A DNA stretch of 64,000 nt, taken from NCBI GenBank assembly GCA_036756705.1, contig DAIOKN010000004.1:52477-116476 (forward strand). The letters are read 5' to 3'. The notes beneath the pieces were generated by a model. It was not told the origin of the DNA, ran no database searches, and saw only the letters and a program-made list of their open reading frames with translations. Positions 42,287-50,396 of the stretch are shown here, piece after piece (positions within the stretch are counted from its first letter, which is position 1; every line of letters begins with the position of its first letter). The translations under genes were made by a program, and so were the position numbers. This stretch comes from Caproicibacter sp002399225 (GTDB lineage: Bacteria; Bacillota; Clostridia; Oscillospirales; Acutalibacteraceae).

Positions 42287-42922
42287 ATGGGAAAAAGAGA
42301 AAGGAACAGCGAAATGACAAAACAGGCCTTGCTGGATTCAGCTGAGATTGAATTTTCCCAAAAGGGACTTTACGGGGCCCGTGTAGATGAAATCGCAGCG
42401 CGGGCAAAGGTCAACAAGGGTATGATTTATTTATATTTTGGCAGCAAGGAAGAACTTTATAAAAGTGTATTGGAATCTGTGTATTGTCGGTTAAGCCAAG
42501 ATGAAAGCCTGGTTATTCAGAAAAAAGGAAACTGTCTAAACGAAATTGCAGAGATCATACGCACTTATTTCTATTTTTTAAAGGAAAACCCGGCTTACGT
42601 CCGCATGCTGATGTGGGAAAACCTGAATGATGGAAAATATTTTGCCGAAAAAGAGCTTGGCAGTGTGAAAAATCTCATTCGAAGCGAGCTGAAACAAATG
42701 ATCGAATCCGGTAAAAAGTCGGGGGAAATCGCTCCTAAAATTGATCCCGACCAGATCTTGCTTTCTTTGATCGCTCTGAGTTTCAACTATTTTTCCAATA
42801 TGTACACGCTCAGTGAAGTTTATGGCAAACCGATGGGAGAAGCGGAAAACTTGGAAGAACGGATTCAATCTGTAACGGATATGATGCTCTGCTACTTAAA
42901 AAATGACCAGCGGAAAAAGTAA
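42287..42922 (+). CDS. TetR/AcrR-family repressor
   Basis: A 211-residue regulator with a typical N-terminal helix-turn-helix (TKQALLDSAEIEFSQKGLYGARVDEIAARAKVNKGMIYLYFGSKEELYKSVL, about residues 10-60) and a helical ligand domain. ATG 42287 follows GGAG. Matching palindromes sit in its own promoter and in front of the three-gene operon at 43.1-46.5 kb, so it probably represses both. The ligand is unknown but may be the operon's substrate. Confidence 0.92.
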   Translation: MGKRERNSEMTKQALLDSAEIEFSQKGLYGARVDEIAARAKVNKGMIYLYFGSKEELYKSVLESVYCRLSQDESLVIQKKGNCLNEIAEIIRTYFYFLKENPAYVRMLMWENLNDGKYFAEKELGSVKNLIRSELKQMIESGKKSGEIAPKIDPDQILLSLIALSFNYFSNMYTLSEVYGKPMGEAENLEERIQSVTDMMLCYLKNDQRKK

Positions 42923-42928
42923 AAAACG

Positions 42929-42962
42929 AAAAAGGAAGTTCGTGGGAGGGTAGTCCTTTTTT
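42929..42962 (+). terminator. Weak terminator-like hairpin after tetR
   Basis: AAAAAGGA (42929-42936) pairs with TCCTTTTT (42954-42961), but the loop is 17 nt and the stem A/T-rich. It would give partial termination at best. Confidence 0.35.
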
Positions 42963-42973
42963 GCATAAAATTA

Positions 42974-42987
42974 ACTAACTAGTTAGT
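42974..42987. promoter_or_regulatory. Candidate TetR operator 2 (operon)
   Basis: ACTAACTAGTTAGT is a perfect 14-nt palindrome, 130 nt before the first operon gene and overlapping an A/T-rich TATATAAA that may be the -10. The same half-sites occur at 42261-42274 in the tetR promoter. Confidence 0.7.
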
Positions 42988-43117
42988 ATATAAATAGAGG
43001 GAGATGAAATAAAGTGCATGAAATCGGAAAAGCAAGTTTGCCGCGCCGCAGAGGCAGAATGCCGCCTGGCTGACCGGGACAACTCAGAAAAATGAACCGA
43101 TAGGAGGAATACATCAA

Positions 43118-44134
43118 ATGTGGACGGAAGAAAAACTGAATCAACTGCTTACCAGCCCGTCGGATGCGCTGGTGGAGGACATGAAGAAGATCGGAGGTGA
43201 CATCATGGTGCTTGGCGCAGGCGGGAAAATGGGCCCTACTCTGTGCCTGCTTGCAAAAAACGCCGCCGTTCAGGCGGGGAAAAATCAAAAGATTTATGCG
43301 GTCTCCCGTTTCAGTGACCGGGAATCGCGTAAACTGCTGCAAAAAGGTGGGGTGACAACGATCGCAGCAAACTTGCAAAACCTAGAAGAACTGCGCGCTC
43401 TGCCGGAAATTAAAAACATTATTTTCATGGCGGGGAAAAAATTCGGCACGGACGGCGCAGAATGTCAGACATGGGGAATGAATTCCGTTCTGCCAGTCTT
43501 TGTCGCAGAGCGCTTTAAGGCTTCCAGAATCGTGGCGTTTTCCACCGGCAATATTTATCCGATCGTTCCGCTTTCCACGGGCGGATGCACAGAGCGGGAT
43601 CGGCCCGGCCCGGTCGGAGAATACGCCATGAGCTGTCTTGCAAGAGAGAGAACCTTTGAGTATTACTCGGAGCGAAACAATACCCCCGTCTTTTTGTTTC
43701 GCCTCAACTTTTCCATTGCGCTGCGCTACGGCGTACTTTGTGACATTGCGCAGAAAATCCTTTCCGAAACCCCGATTTCCGTTGCGACACCGTGCTTTAA
43801 CTGCATCTGGCAGGGAACTGCCAACGAGATCGCCATCCGAGCCCTGCTGCATGCGGTTTCCCCAGCGGTAAAAATGAACGTGACTGGGCCGGAAACCGCT
43901 TCTGTCAGAGAGGTTGCAAACCGGCTTGGCGCCCTGCTTGGGAAAAAGCCGGTTTTCGAAGGGGCGGAAGGAACAGACGCCTACCTGAATAATGCGATGG
44001 ACTGTATGGAGACGTTTGGTTATCCGTCGGTTCCGCTGGGCACTATGATCCGCTGGCAAGCGGAATGGATCAGGGATGGCGGAAAAATTTTGGGCAAGCC
44101 AACTCATTTTGAGGAAAGGAAGGGAAGCTATTAA
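43118..44134 (+). CDS. NAD-dependent epimerase/dehydratase-like protein with altered active site
   Basis: A 338-residue extended short-chain dehydrogenase. The Rossmann motif DIMVLGAGGKMGP is at 28-40, and the Ser/Thr region VAFSTGNIYP at 139-148. The active-site YxxxK should fall at Y169-C173 (GEYAMSCLARE), so the Lys is Cys here. It therefore may not use the usual SDR proton relay. ATG 43118 follows AGGAGG. It overlaps the DapA-like gene by one base (TAATG) and is first in the TetR-controlled operon. A sugar or sugar-acid substrate is an inference from the family. Confidence 0.85.
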   Translation: MWTEEKLNQLLTSPSDALVEDMKKIGGDIMVLGAGGKMGPTLCLLAKNAAVQAGKNQKIYAVSRFSDRESRKLLQKGGVTTIAANLQNLEELRALPEIKNIIFMAGKKFGTDGAECQTWGMNSVLPVFVAERFKASRIVAFSTGNIYPIVPLSTGGCTERDRPGPVGEYAMSCLARERTFEYYSERNNTPVFLFRLNFSIALRYGVLCDIAQKILSETPISVATPCFNCIWQGTANEIAIRALLHAVSPAVKMNVTGPETASVREVANRLGALLGKKPVFEGAEGTDAYLNNAMDCMETFGYPSVPLGTMIRWQAEWIRDGGKILGKPTHFEERKGSY

Positions 44135-45198
44135 TGGACAGGCACGAAAGCGCATTGCAAGTGCTTAGAAGCGGCACCGTGATCCCAGCCACGCCGCTTG
44201 CGCTGGATGACAACCGGAAGTTTGACGAATCCGTTCAGCGCCTGCTGATGCGGTATTACCTCAACAGTGGGGTCGGCGGCATCGCGACGGCCGTTCACAG
44301 CACCCAGTTTGAGATCCGGGATCCGAAATACGGTCTGTTTGAACCCGTGTTAAGGCTGGTTTCGGAAGAAACGGATGCCTATGAAAAAAAGAGCGGCAAA
44401 ACCATTGTGCGCATTTCCGGCGTTTGCGGCCCTCTCCGCCAAGCGGTTTCGGAAGCGGAAACCGCCCGCAAATATGAATATGACGCCGTTCTGCTCAGCC
44501 CGGGCGGCCTGAATGGAATTTCAGAACAGGGACTGCTGGAACGCACCAAGGCCGTTGCAAAGGTCCTTCCAGTCATCGGCTTTTATTTGCAACCCGCAGT
44601 AGGGGGGAGGACGTTTTCCTACCGCTATTGGCAGCATTTTTGTGAAATTCCAAATACCGTAGCGATTAAATGTGCCTCTTTCAACCGTTACACAACACTG
44701 GATGTTGTTCGGGCAGCGACATTTTCCTCCCGGGCGAAGGAGATTACGTTATATACCGGCAATGACGACAACCTGCTGGTGGATCTTTTGACAGAATATC
44801 ACTTTCCAAAGGATGGCAGGATCTGGAGCAACCGCCTGAAAGGAGGACTTCTCGGGCAGTGGTGCATCTGGACCGCGAAGGTGGTAAAACTGTTCCGCCA
44901 AATCGAAGCGCTCCGAACCCTTCCCGAAGTTCCCGCCAAGTGGCTGACTCTGGCAGCTCAGATTACAGACGCAAATGCTGCCGTTTTCGACGCAGCACAT
45001 CAGTTCAGAGGCTGTATTCCCGGGTTGCATGAGGTCTTAAGAAGGCAGGGGCTTTTTCGGAACAATTTTTGTCTGGACCCCAGACTGTTGCTTTCGCCGG
45101 GTCAGGGGGAAGAAATCGACCGGGTTTGTGCCATGTATCCCAATTTGTCTGACGATGCCTTTATCCGGCTTCACATGGATGAATGGAAGGCAGATTGA
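44134..45198 (+). CDS. Dihydrodipicolinate synthase (DapA) family aldolase/lyase
   Basis: A 354-residue TIM-barrel protein, longer than DapA (about 290). The Schiff-base Lys is K179 in NTVAIKCASF and the catalytic Tyr is Y151 in VIGFYLQP. The substrate motif GTTGE of DapA/NanA is replaced by AVHSTQFE near residues 53-60, so this is not lysine biosynthesis. About 50 extra residues form a helical C-terminal region. Likely cleaves or dehydrates a 2-keto acid product of the upstream dehydrogenase-like enzyme. Confidence 0.88.
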   Translation: MDRHESALQVLRSGTVIPATPLALDDNRKFDESVQRLLMRYYLNSGVGGIATAVHSTQFEIRDPKYGLFEPVLRLVSEETDAYEKKSGKTIVRISGVCGPLRQAVSEAETARKYEYDAVLLSPGGLNGISEQGLLERTKAVAKVLPVIGFYLQPAVGGRTFSYRYWQHFCEIPNTVAIKCASFNRYTTLDVVRAATFSSRAKEITLYTGNDDNLLVDLLTEYHFPKDGRIWSNRLKGGLLGQWCIWTAKVVKLFRQIEALRTLPEVPAKWLTLAAQITDANAAVFDAAHQFRGCIPGLHEVLRRQGLFRNNFCLDPRLLLSPGQGEEIDRVCAMYPNLSDDAFIRLHMDEWKAD

Positions 45199-45228
45199 TT
45201 TAGAAGAGATAAAAAAGGGGTGTTTGAA

Positions 45229-46461
45229 ATGAAAAGTTCAAATCAGCCAAGTTCCTTAAAAAATATTTTCTCGTCGCTTGGTCCTGGTCTGATTATTGCC
45301 GCGACCGTATTCGGAGCCGGCAGTATCATTGTGGCAAGCAAGGCCGGCACGGCATATGGCTACTCCTACCTCTGGGTTCTTGTTCTGGCAGCGCTTTTCA
45401 TGGTCAGCTTTACGAGGATCTCTGCGACAATCGGCTGCGCCAGCGACAAAAGCATGCTGGAGCAAATCGAATCCCATTATTCAAGAAGACTTGCAGTGGC
45501 CTTCGGGATCTGCTGCTTCCTCATCTGCACGGAATTCCAGGCGGGCAATAACGTTAACACCGGTGTGGCCTTAAACGCCCTTTTTCCCTTTCTGGGTGTA
45601 AAAGCGTGGATCATTGTCAGCTTTCTGATCATTATGCTGCTCATCTGGATTTCCCACAGCTTTTATCAGCTGCTTGAAAAAATCATGACCGTCCTCGTCC
45701 TTGTCATGCTGATCTGCTTTTTGGGAAATGTGTTTTTCTTTGTTCCTGAGATCCGGGCGGGGGAACTGATGCGCGGTCTTCTGCCAAGCCGAATTGAAGG
45801 ATGGCAGCTTTTTATCTCTCTGTCTGCCACAACGTTCAGCATTGCGGGTGCCGCCTGCCAGAGCTATATGGTTCAGGGAAAGAAGTGGAAACTCCCCGAG
45901 CTTGGAAAAGCGAAGCGGGATTCTAGCGCGGGCATCATCATTCTGACCTGCATAACGGCAATCATTTTGATTTCCGCTGCCAGTGTCCTGCCGGCCGGTT
46001 CTAAAATCACAACGGTGCCCAGCATTGCCGCCTTGCTGAAACCGCTTCTGGGCGAATCTGCGAATCTGATGTTTTTGATTGGCTTTTTTGCGGCGGTGTT
46101 TTCCTCTGTTATTGCAAATGCCGTCATTGGAGGTACCTTCCTCGCGGATGCGCTGAAGCTCGGCAAAACGATTGACGATTTTTGGGTTAAGATGTTTTCA
46201 ACCCTCATTGTGGCGCTTGGCGCCTGCGTCGGTTTGATCTTTGGCACCAACCCGATTCAACTTACCATTATGGCTCAGGGTGCTACGATTATCGGCGCTC
46301 CTCTTGTTTCTTTTGTTCTGATGCTGCTCAGCAACAACAAAAGTGTTCTGGGTGAAAATGTAAACAATAAACTGTTGAACCTGGTCGGTGGAGTGGCGGT
46401 CCTTTGGCTGACTTTTCTTTCCGTCAATCAGATTCTTTTGTGGTGTGGTATAAAATTGTAA
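45229..46461 (+). CDS. Nramp-related (SLC11-fold) transporter lacking the metal-site motifs
   Basis: A 410-residue protein with about eleven hydrophobic segments and Nramp layout (FSSLGPGLIIAATVFGAGSIIVASKAG in helix 1). The helix-1 DPGN motif that binds Mn/Fe reads FGAGS at 28-32, and the helix-6 MPH region reads SIAGAACQSYM at about 204-214, without the Met. Canonical divalent-metal transport is therefore unlikely. Because the operon encodes two carbon-compound enzymes, it may import their organic substrate. ATG 45229 has AAGGGG 8 nt upstream; GTG 45220 is less likely. Confidence 0.85.
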   Translation: MKSSNQPSSLKNIFSSLGPGLIIAATVFGAGSIIVASKAGTAYGYSYLWVLVLAALFMVSFTRISATIGCASDKSMLEQIESHYSRRLAVAFGICCFLICTEFQAGNNVNTGVALNALFPFLGVKAWIIVSFLIIMLLIWISHSFYQLLEKIMTVLVLVMLICFLGNVFFFVPEIRAGELMRGLLPSRIEGWQLFISLSATTFSIAGAACQSYMVQGKKWKLPELGKAKRDSSAGIIILTCITAIILISAASVLPAGSKITTVPSIAALLKPLLGESANLMFLIGFFAAVFSSVIANAVIGGTFLADALKLGKTIDDFWVKMFSTLIVALGACVGLIFGTNPIQLTIMAQGATIIGAPLVSFVLMLLSNNKSVLGENVNNKLLNLVGGVAVLWLTFLSVNQILLWCGIKL

Positions 46462-46563
46462 ATTGATTCGACAAGATGTCATACCGGGTACAGTCTCTTT
46501 TTGCAAGCGAAAAACGGCAGGGAATGCGATGTTTCAGATGATTCACCAGGGCTTTTTGTAAGG

Positions 46564-46606
46564 TACGCCCCCTGATCCAGGGCAATGGACCAGGGGGCGT
46601 ATGCAT
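46564..46606 (+). terminator. Intrinsic terminator of the TetR-controlled operon
   Basis: TACGCCCCCTG (46564-46574) pairs perfectly with CAGGGGGCGTA (46591-46601); inner bases extend the stem (GATCC near GGACC). TGCATTTTATT follows. Confidence 0.75.
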
Positions 46607-46647
46607 TTTATTACGTTGTTACGGCTGCAGCTTTGAATGATTTTTTC

Positions 46648-46677
46648 TTGCCGATGAAACACAGAATATGCTACAAT
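46648..46677 (+). promoter_or_regulatory. Promoter of the FCD-domain regulator
   Basis: TTGCCG (46648-46653) and TACAAT (46672-46677) with an 18-nt spacer lie about 80 nt before the start. Confidence 0.55.
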
Positions 46678-46757
46678 ATAAAATATAGTCGAGAATCGGC
46701 AATTATGAATCGATAGGAGCCCATTTTCAATGGGCGCAGAAAGCAGGGTGGATTATT

Positions 46758-47504
46758 TTGTTGCAGACGCTGGATAAAAAGGATCTTGCGGTGTTGGAGT
46801 GTTTAAAAGAATCTTCCGTCGCGCTGGGGTCATGGAATCTGGTGGAACTTTTGGAAAAGCGTGGGATTCAGGTGAGTTCCGCGACGATCGGACGCGTCTT
46901 GCGGCGGTTGGAAAATAAATGCTATGTACATAAGGTTGGCAATGCCGGCCGCAATATTACTCAGGCAGGGTGTGATGCTTTGTTGCGGGCCAAGTCCCTG
47001 GATACGCTCAACCGGCATCAAGAGACCTTAAAGCGTGTGATTACGGTCTGTACGCTGGAAAATTATACGATTGTATTGCAGGCGCGGCGGGCGGTGGAGC
47101 GTGAAAACGCACGTTTAGCTGCCATTAATATCACCGATGCAGAGCTGGAGCATTTGGACGAAGTCCTGAAGTTACAGGATGAATACCGCAAGGAGAAAAA
47201 AAGCGTTGCACAGATCGACATCGAATTTCATAAAGGCATTGCACATGCCTCCCGCAATCCAGTGCTTGAATCCATGTACCATATGCTGTTTACCTATGGG
47301 CAGCAGACGCCGCTGTTTGAGCAGATCCGCCAGAAGAAAAAATCCGTTATGACGGCGCATATCGGGATTCTGGAGGCTTTACGGGAGCATAATCCTCAAA
47401 AGGCGGAACAGCGGATGGTCCATCATATTGACGGGCTGATGAAAGATGTGGCCACTTACTGGGACTATGTGGAAGATCAAACGCCTGAGAAGGAAGAAAA
47501 CTGA
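46758..47504 (+). CDS. Winged-helix plus FCD-domain transcriptional regulator
   Basis: A 248-residue protein. Residues 1-75 (LDKKDLAVLECLKESSVALGSWNLVELLEKRGIQVSSATIGRVLRRLENKCYV) look like the RNase R/NrpR-type winged helix (HTH_12), not the GntR helix-turn-helix normally joined to FCD. Residues 95-240 form an FCD ligand domain with the metal-binding pattern DIEFHKGI, MTAHIGIL and VHHIDGL. FCD regulators sense carboxylates and sugar acids. It begins at TTG 46758 or 46761 after GGGTGG and directly follows the DapA/Nramp operon. Confidence 0.8.
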   Translation: MLQTLDKKDLAVLECLKESSVALGSWNLVELLEKRGIQVSSATIGRVLRRLENKCYVHKVGNAGRNITQAGCDALLRAKSLDTLNRHQETLKRVITVCTLENYTIVLQARRAVERENARLAAINITDAELEHLDEVLKLQDEYRKEKKSVAQIDIEFHKGIAHASRNPVLESMYHMLFTYGQQTPLFEQIRQKKKSVMTAHIGILEALREHNPQKAEQRMVHHIDGLMKDVATYWDYVEDQTPEKEEN

Positions 47505-47518
47505 ATTTTCTCCTTCTC
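47487..47518. terminator. Hairpin between the FCD regulator gene and pyk
   Basis: GAGAAGGAAGAAAA (47487-47500) pairs with TTTTCTCCTTCTC (47506-47518) with one bulged A. It includes the regulator's stop codon and lies between convergent genes. There is no clear T tract, so its efficiency is doubtful. Confidence 0.4.
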
Positions 47519-47539
47519 GGTGTATCTTTAAAATAGGCT

Positions 47540-49300
47540 CTATGGTTTTCTTTTGTATTTTTGACCGTTGAAAACAATGCCGCGTGCTGCATCCACTGTT
47601 ACGGTTGTGCCGCTTTTCAGCAGCTGAGTGGCATTTTGCGCTGCGACGATGACCGGCTTTTCCAGAGTCAGCCCGACAATAGCAGCATGGGAATTCATCC
47701 CTCCGTGCTCCGTGATGATCGCTGAAGCTAATTTCAAAATGGGCAGAATTTCATTTGTAGTTTCCGAAATGACAAGAATATCGCCGTCTTTAAAATTTTT
47801 ATGGGCTTCCTCTTCATCTTTACAGACGCATAGATTGCCGCAAACAATGCCTTTAGAGACCCCTCGGCCGGAGACCAGAACATCGCCGACCAGCTGAACT
47901 TTCAGCATATTTGTCGTTCCTGAAATACCAAGGGGCAGGCCGGCTGTGATCACAACCAAGTCGCCGTCCTGCACGAGGTTACGGTGCCTAGCTGTTTCCA
48001 CGACATGATTGAACAATTCGTCCGTGTTATTTTTTTCTTCCACTAAAATCGGTACCACTCCCCAGGAAAGACTCATCTGCCGGAGAACGGTTGGATCCGT
48101 CGTGCCGCTGATAATCGGGTGCGAAGGGCGATATTTAGAAATCATGCGCGCCGTGCGTCCGGTCTTTGTCACGGTGATGATCGCGGCGGCGCCGAGGTCA
48201 TATGCCGTTGTGCAGGTCGCATGGGAAATGGCCGAGGTGACGTTCAGCTGCTCTTCAAAATCACGCTTCTTGAACCGTCCCATGTAATCAATGTCATTTT
48301 CCGTGCGCTCTGCGATTCTCGCCATGGTCTTTACGGCCGGAATCGGGTACAGCCCTGCCGCGGTTTCACCGGAGAGCATAATCGCGCTGGTGCCGTCATA
48401 GATTGCATTGGCAACATCGGTTGCCTCCGCACGGGTTGGGCGTGGGTTTTTCATCATCGAGTCCAACATCTGCGTTGCGGTGATGACTGGCAGCCCCGCA
48501 CTGGAAGCTTTTTTGATCAATTCTTTTTGGATGATCGGTATTTCTTCCAGGGGAATTTCAACTCCCAAGTCCCCGCGGGCAATCATAATGCCATCCGAGA
48601 CCCGGAGAATATCGTCAATATTCTGCACTCCGCCGGCATTTTCAATTTTTGCAATAATCCGGATGCTATGGCAGCCGAGCTTTTGCAGTTCCGAGCGCAT
48701 GTCTAGAATATCTTGCGCGCTGCGGGTAAAGGAGGCGGCAATGAAATCAAAATTTTCTGCTACACCGAAAGCGAGGTCTTCCCGGTCTCTGTCGCTGATG
48801 AATGGAAGCGACAGGTGGGCACCCGGGACGTTAATTCCTTTGTGGGAAGAGACAACGCCACCGTTTTCGACAACGCAGAGGATGTCCGTGTCCGTGCAGG
48901 ACTCCACCCTCAGTTCAATCAGCCCATCGTCGATCAGGATGGGAGTGCCAGGGTGAACTTCTTTGGGTAGACGCTGAAAGGTGACGGAAACGCTCTGCTC
49001 GTTGCCAACTATATCGCGTGTAGTCAGAGTAAAATGTTCCCCGGTTTTGAGTGTAACGGATGGCTTTCCAAATTTGCCGGTCCGTATCTCTGGCCCTTTG
49101 GTATCCAGCAGAAGAGCAATCGGCAGATCAAGCTCCTGCCGGAGCTTTTTGACCAAATCAACATAAGGTTTCTGATCGGTTCCGGAACCATGGGAAAAGT
49201 TTAGCCGTGCAATGTTCATTCCGGAAAGCATGAGCTGGCGGATAACGTTTTCATCCTTTGTTGCCGGGCCTAGGGTACATACGATTTTCGTTTTTCTCAT
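47540..49300 (-). CDS. pyk: Pyruvate kinase with C-terminal PEP-utiliser-like domain
   Basis: Makes pyruvate and ATP from PEP and ADP. The 586-residue long form has MRKTKIVCTLGPATKDE, IRIIAKIENAGG with the catalytic Lys, MIARGDLGVEIPLEEIP, ITATQMLDSMMKNPRPTRAEATDVANAIYDGTSAIMLSGE, the effector-binding C-domain, then an extra domain of about 110 residues with EHGGMNSHAAIVG resembling the phosphohistidine domain of PEP-utilising enzymes. This extra domain is common in Bacillus-type Pyk. It is convergent with the FCD regulator gene. Confidence 0.97.
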   Translation of the reverse strand: MRKTKIVCTLGPATKDENVIRQLMLSGMNIARLNFSHGSGTDQKPYVDLVKKLRQELDLPIALLLDTKGPEIRTGKFGKPSVTLKTGEHFTLTTRDIVGNEQSVSVTFQRLPKEVHPGTPILIDDGLIELRVESCTDTDILCVVENGGVVSSHKGINVPGAHLSLPFISDRDREDLAFGVAENFDFIAASFTRSAQDILDMRSELQKLGCHSIRIIAKIENAGGVQNIDDILRVSDGIMIARGDLGVEIPLEEIPIIQKELIKKASSAGLPVITATQMLDSMMKNPRPTRAEATDVANAIYDGTSAIMLSGETAAGLYPIPAVKTMARIAERTENDIDYMGRFKKRDFEEQLNVTSAISHATCTTAYDLGAAAIITVTKTGRTARMISKYRPSHPIISGTTDPTVLRQMSLSWGVVPILVEEKNNTDELFNHVVETARHRNLVQDGDLVVITAGLPLGISGTTNMLKVQLVGDVLVSGRGVSKGIVCGNLCVCKDEEEAHKNFKDGDILVISETTNEILPILKLASAIITEHGGMNSHAAIVGLTLEKPVIVAAQNATQLLKSGTTVTVDAARGIVFNGQKYKRKP

Positions 49301-49361
49301 TAATTGCAGCCTCGTTCCATTTCTGCTTAATTTATATTATTTACCTCTTATTACCTTTATA

Positions 49362-49390
49362 ATCATACTAAAATCCCAGAAAAAAATCAA
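49362..49390 (-). promoter_or_regulatory. Promoter of pyk
   Basis: On the minus strand TTGATT (49390-49385) and TATGAT (49367-49362) have a 17-nt spacer, about 60 nt before the pyk ATG. Confidence 0.55.
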
Positions 49391-49435
49391 TGAAACGCAA
49401 AGATTTGGCATTGCTTCCTGAAAATGATTCTAAGG

Positions 49436-49464
49436 TTGCAATCCTTTCGGAGAAGTTATACAAT
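49436..49464 (+). promoter_or_regulatory. Promoter of the VanY-like gene
   Basis: TTGCAA (49436-49441) and TACAAT (49459-49464) have a 17-nt spacer and lie 33 nt before the ATG. Confidence 0.6.
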
Positions 49465-49497
49465 AAAAAAGAAATCATGTTGGGATAGGTAGGTTTC

Positions 49498-50307
49498 ATG
49501 CGAAGACAAAGTGAAAAAATTTTAAAAAAGCACAGCCAGTGGAACGGCAGAAATCAAAACAAAAGAATAAAGATTGTAATGACGGTTGTTTTAATTGCAA
49601 TTTTTTTCTCTTTGGCGGCGGCAGTGCTGCTGACGTGGATTCAGATGAAAGGGGCTGCCCAGCCGCCAACCGGCAGTTTGTCGGCTGATGCAGGAACAGA
49701 TTCGGGAAATTCCGGTGGCCTTCCAATCTATGATGATTCCCTGAACCTGCTTCTGGTCAATTCTTCGCACATTCTGTCATCTGGATACCAGCCCCAGCTG
49801 ACCAGTTTTGAAGGGATTCAGTTGGATGAGCGGATTTTACCGGCGCTGGGAAAAATGATGGAGAAGGCAAAGACGGACGGTTATCCTTTAACTCTTGCAG
49901 GTGCCTATGTGGATTCTAAACAGCAGAATCAGCTGTATCAGGCGGAAGTTCAGCGGCTGATGCAGCAGGACAATCTTTCCCTTGTCCGCGCGGAAAACCA
50001 GGCGCAAAATACAGTCGGAGAGGGCGGATACAACGAGAATCAGACCGGCCTTGCCGTCACATTTTCTTTTGACGGGAAGCAAGGCGCGAAATTTGCATCT
50101 ACCGGCCAGTATCACTGGTTGTCTCAAAACAGCGTGTATTATGGATTTGTTCTTCGGTACCCCAAAGATAAAGAGTCCATGACGGGCATGGACTTTGAAC
50201 CTGATCATTTTCGCTATGTCGGGAGGAGCAACGCAATTAAAATGAGGGAATATTCCATGTGCCTTGAAGAATATGTCTCTTATCTGCAACAGCAGACCCA
50301 AAGCTGA
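49498..50307 (+). CDS. VanY-like (peptidase M15B fold) membrane protein, probably catalytically inactive
   Basis: A 269-residue protein: basic cytoplasmic N-terminus, one membrane helix at about 27-46, a Ser/Gly linker, then an M15B D,D-carboxypeptidase domain (LAGAYVDSKQQNQLY, Y.WLSQNSVYYGFVLRYPKDKE, FEPDHFRYVG). The zinc motif SEHQTGLAVD reads NENQTGLAVT, so the His ligand is Asn181 and the Asp ligand is Thr188; only His237 remains with Glu234. It probably binds peptidoglycan stems or acts as a scaffold rather than hydrolysing them. It has its own promoter. Confidence 0.85.
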   Translation: MRRQSEKILKKHSQWNGRNQNKRIKIVMTVVLIAIFFSLAAAVLLTWIQMKGAAQPPTGSLSADAGTDSGNSGGLPIYDDSLNLLLVNSSHILSSGYQPQLTSFEGIQLDERILPALGKMMEKAKTDGYPLTLAGAYVDSKQQNQLYQAEVQRLMQQDNLSLVRAENQAQNTVGEGGYNENQTGLAVTFSFDGKQGAKFASTGQYHWLSQNSVYYGFVLRYPKDKESMTGMDFEPDHFRYVGRSNAIKMREYSMCLEEYVSYLQQQTQS

Positions 50308-50327
50308 AGAACAGGTGAAAATGATTC

Positions 50328-50356
50328 TTGCAATTGATTACACGACATGTTATAAT
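50328..50356 (+). promoter_or_regulatory. Promoter of rpmE
   Basis: TTGCAA (50328-50333), a 17-nt spacer and a perfect TATAAT (50351-50356) lie 40 nt before the rpmE ATG. Confidence 0.75.
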
Positions 50357-50396
50357 AAATCAAGTGTGGAATATGGCTGATAGCGAGGTGACAGGA

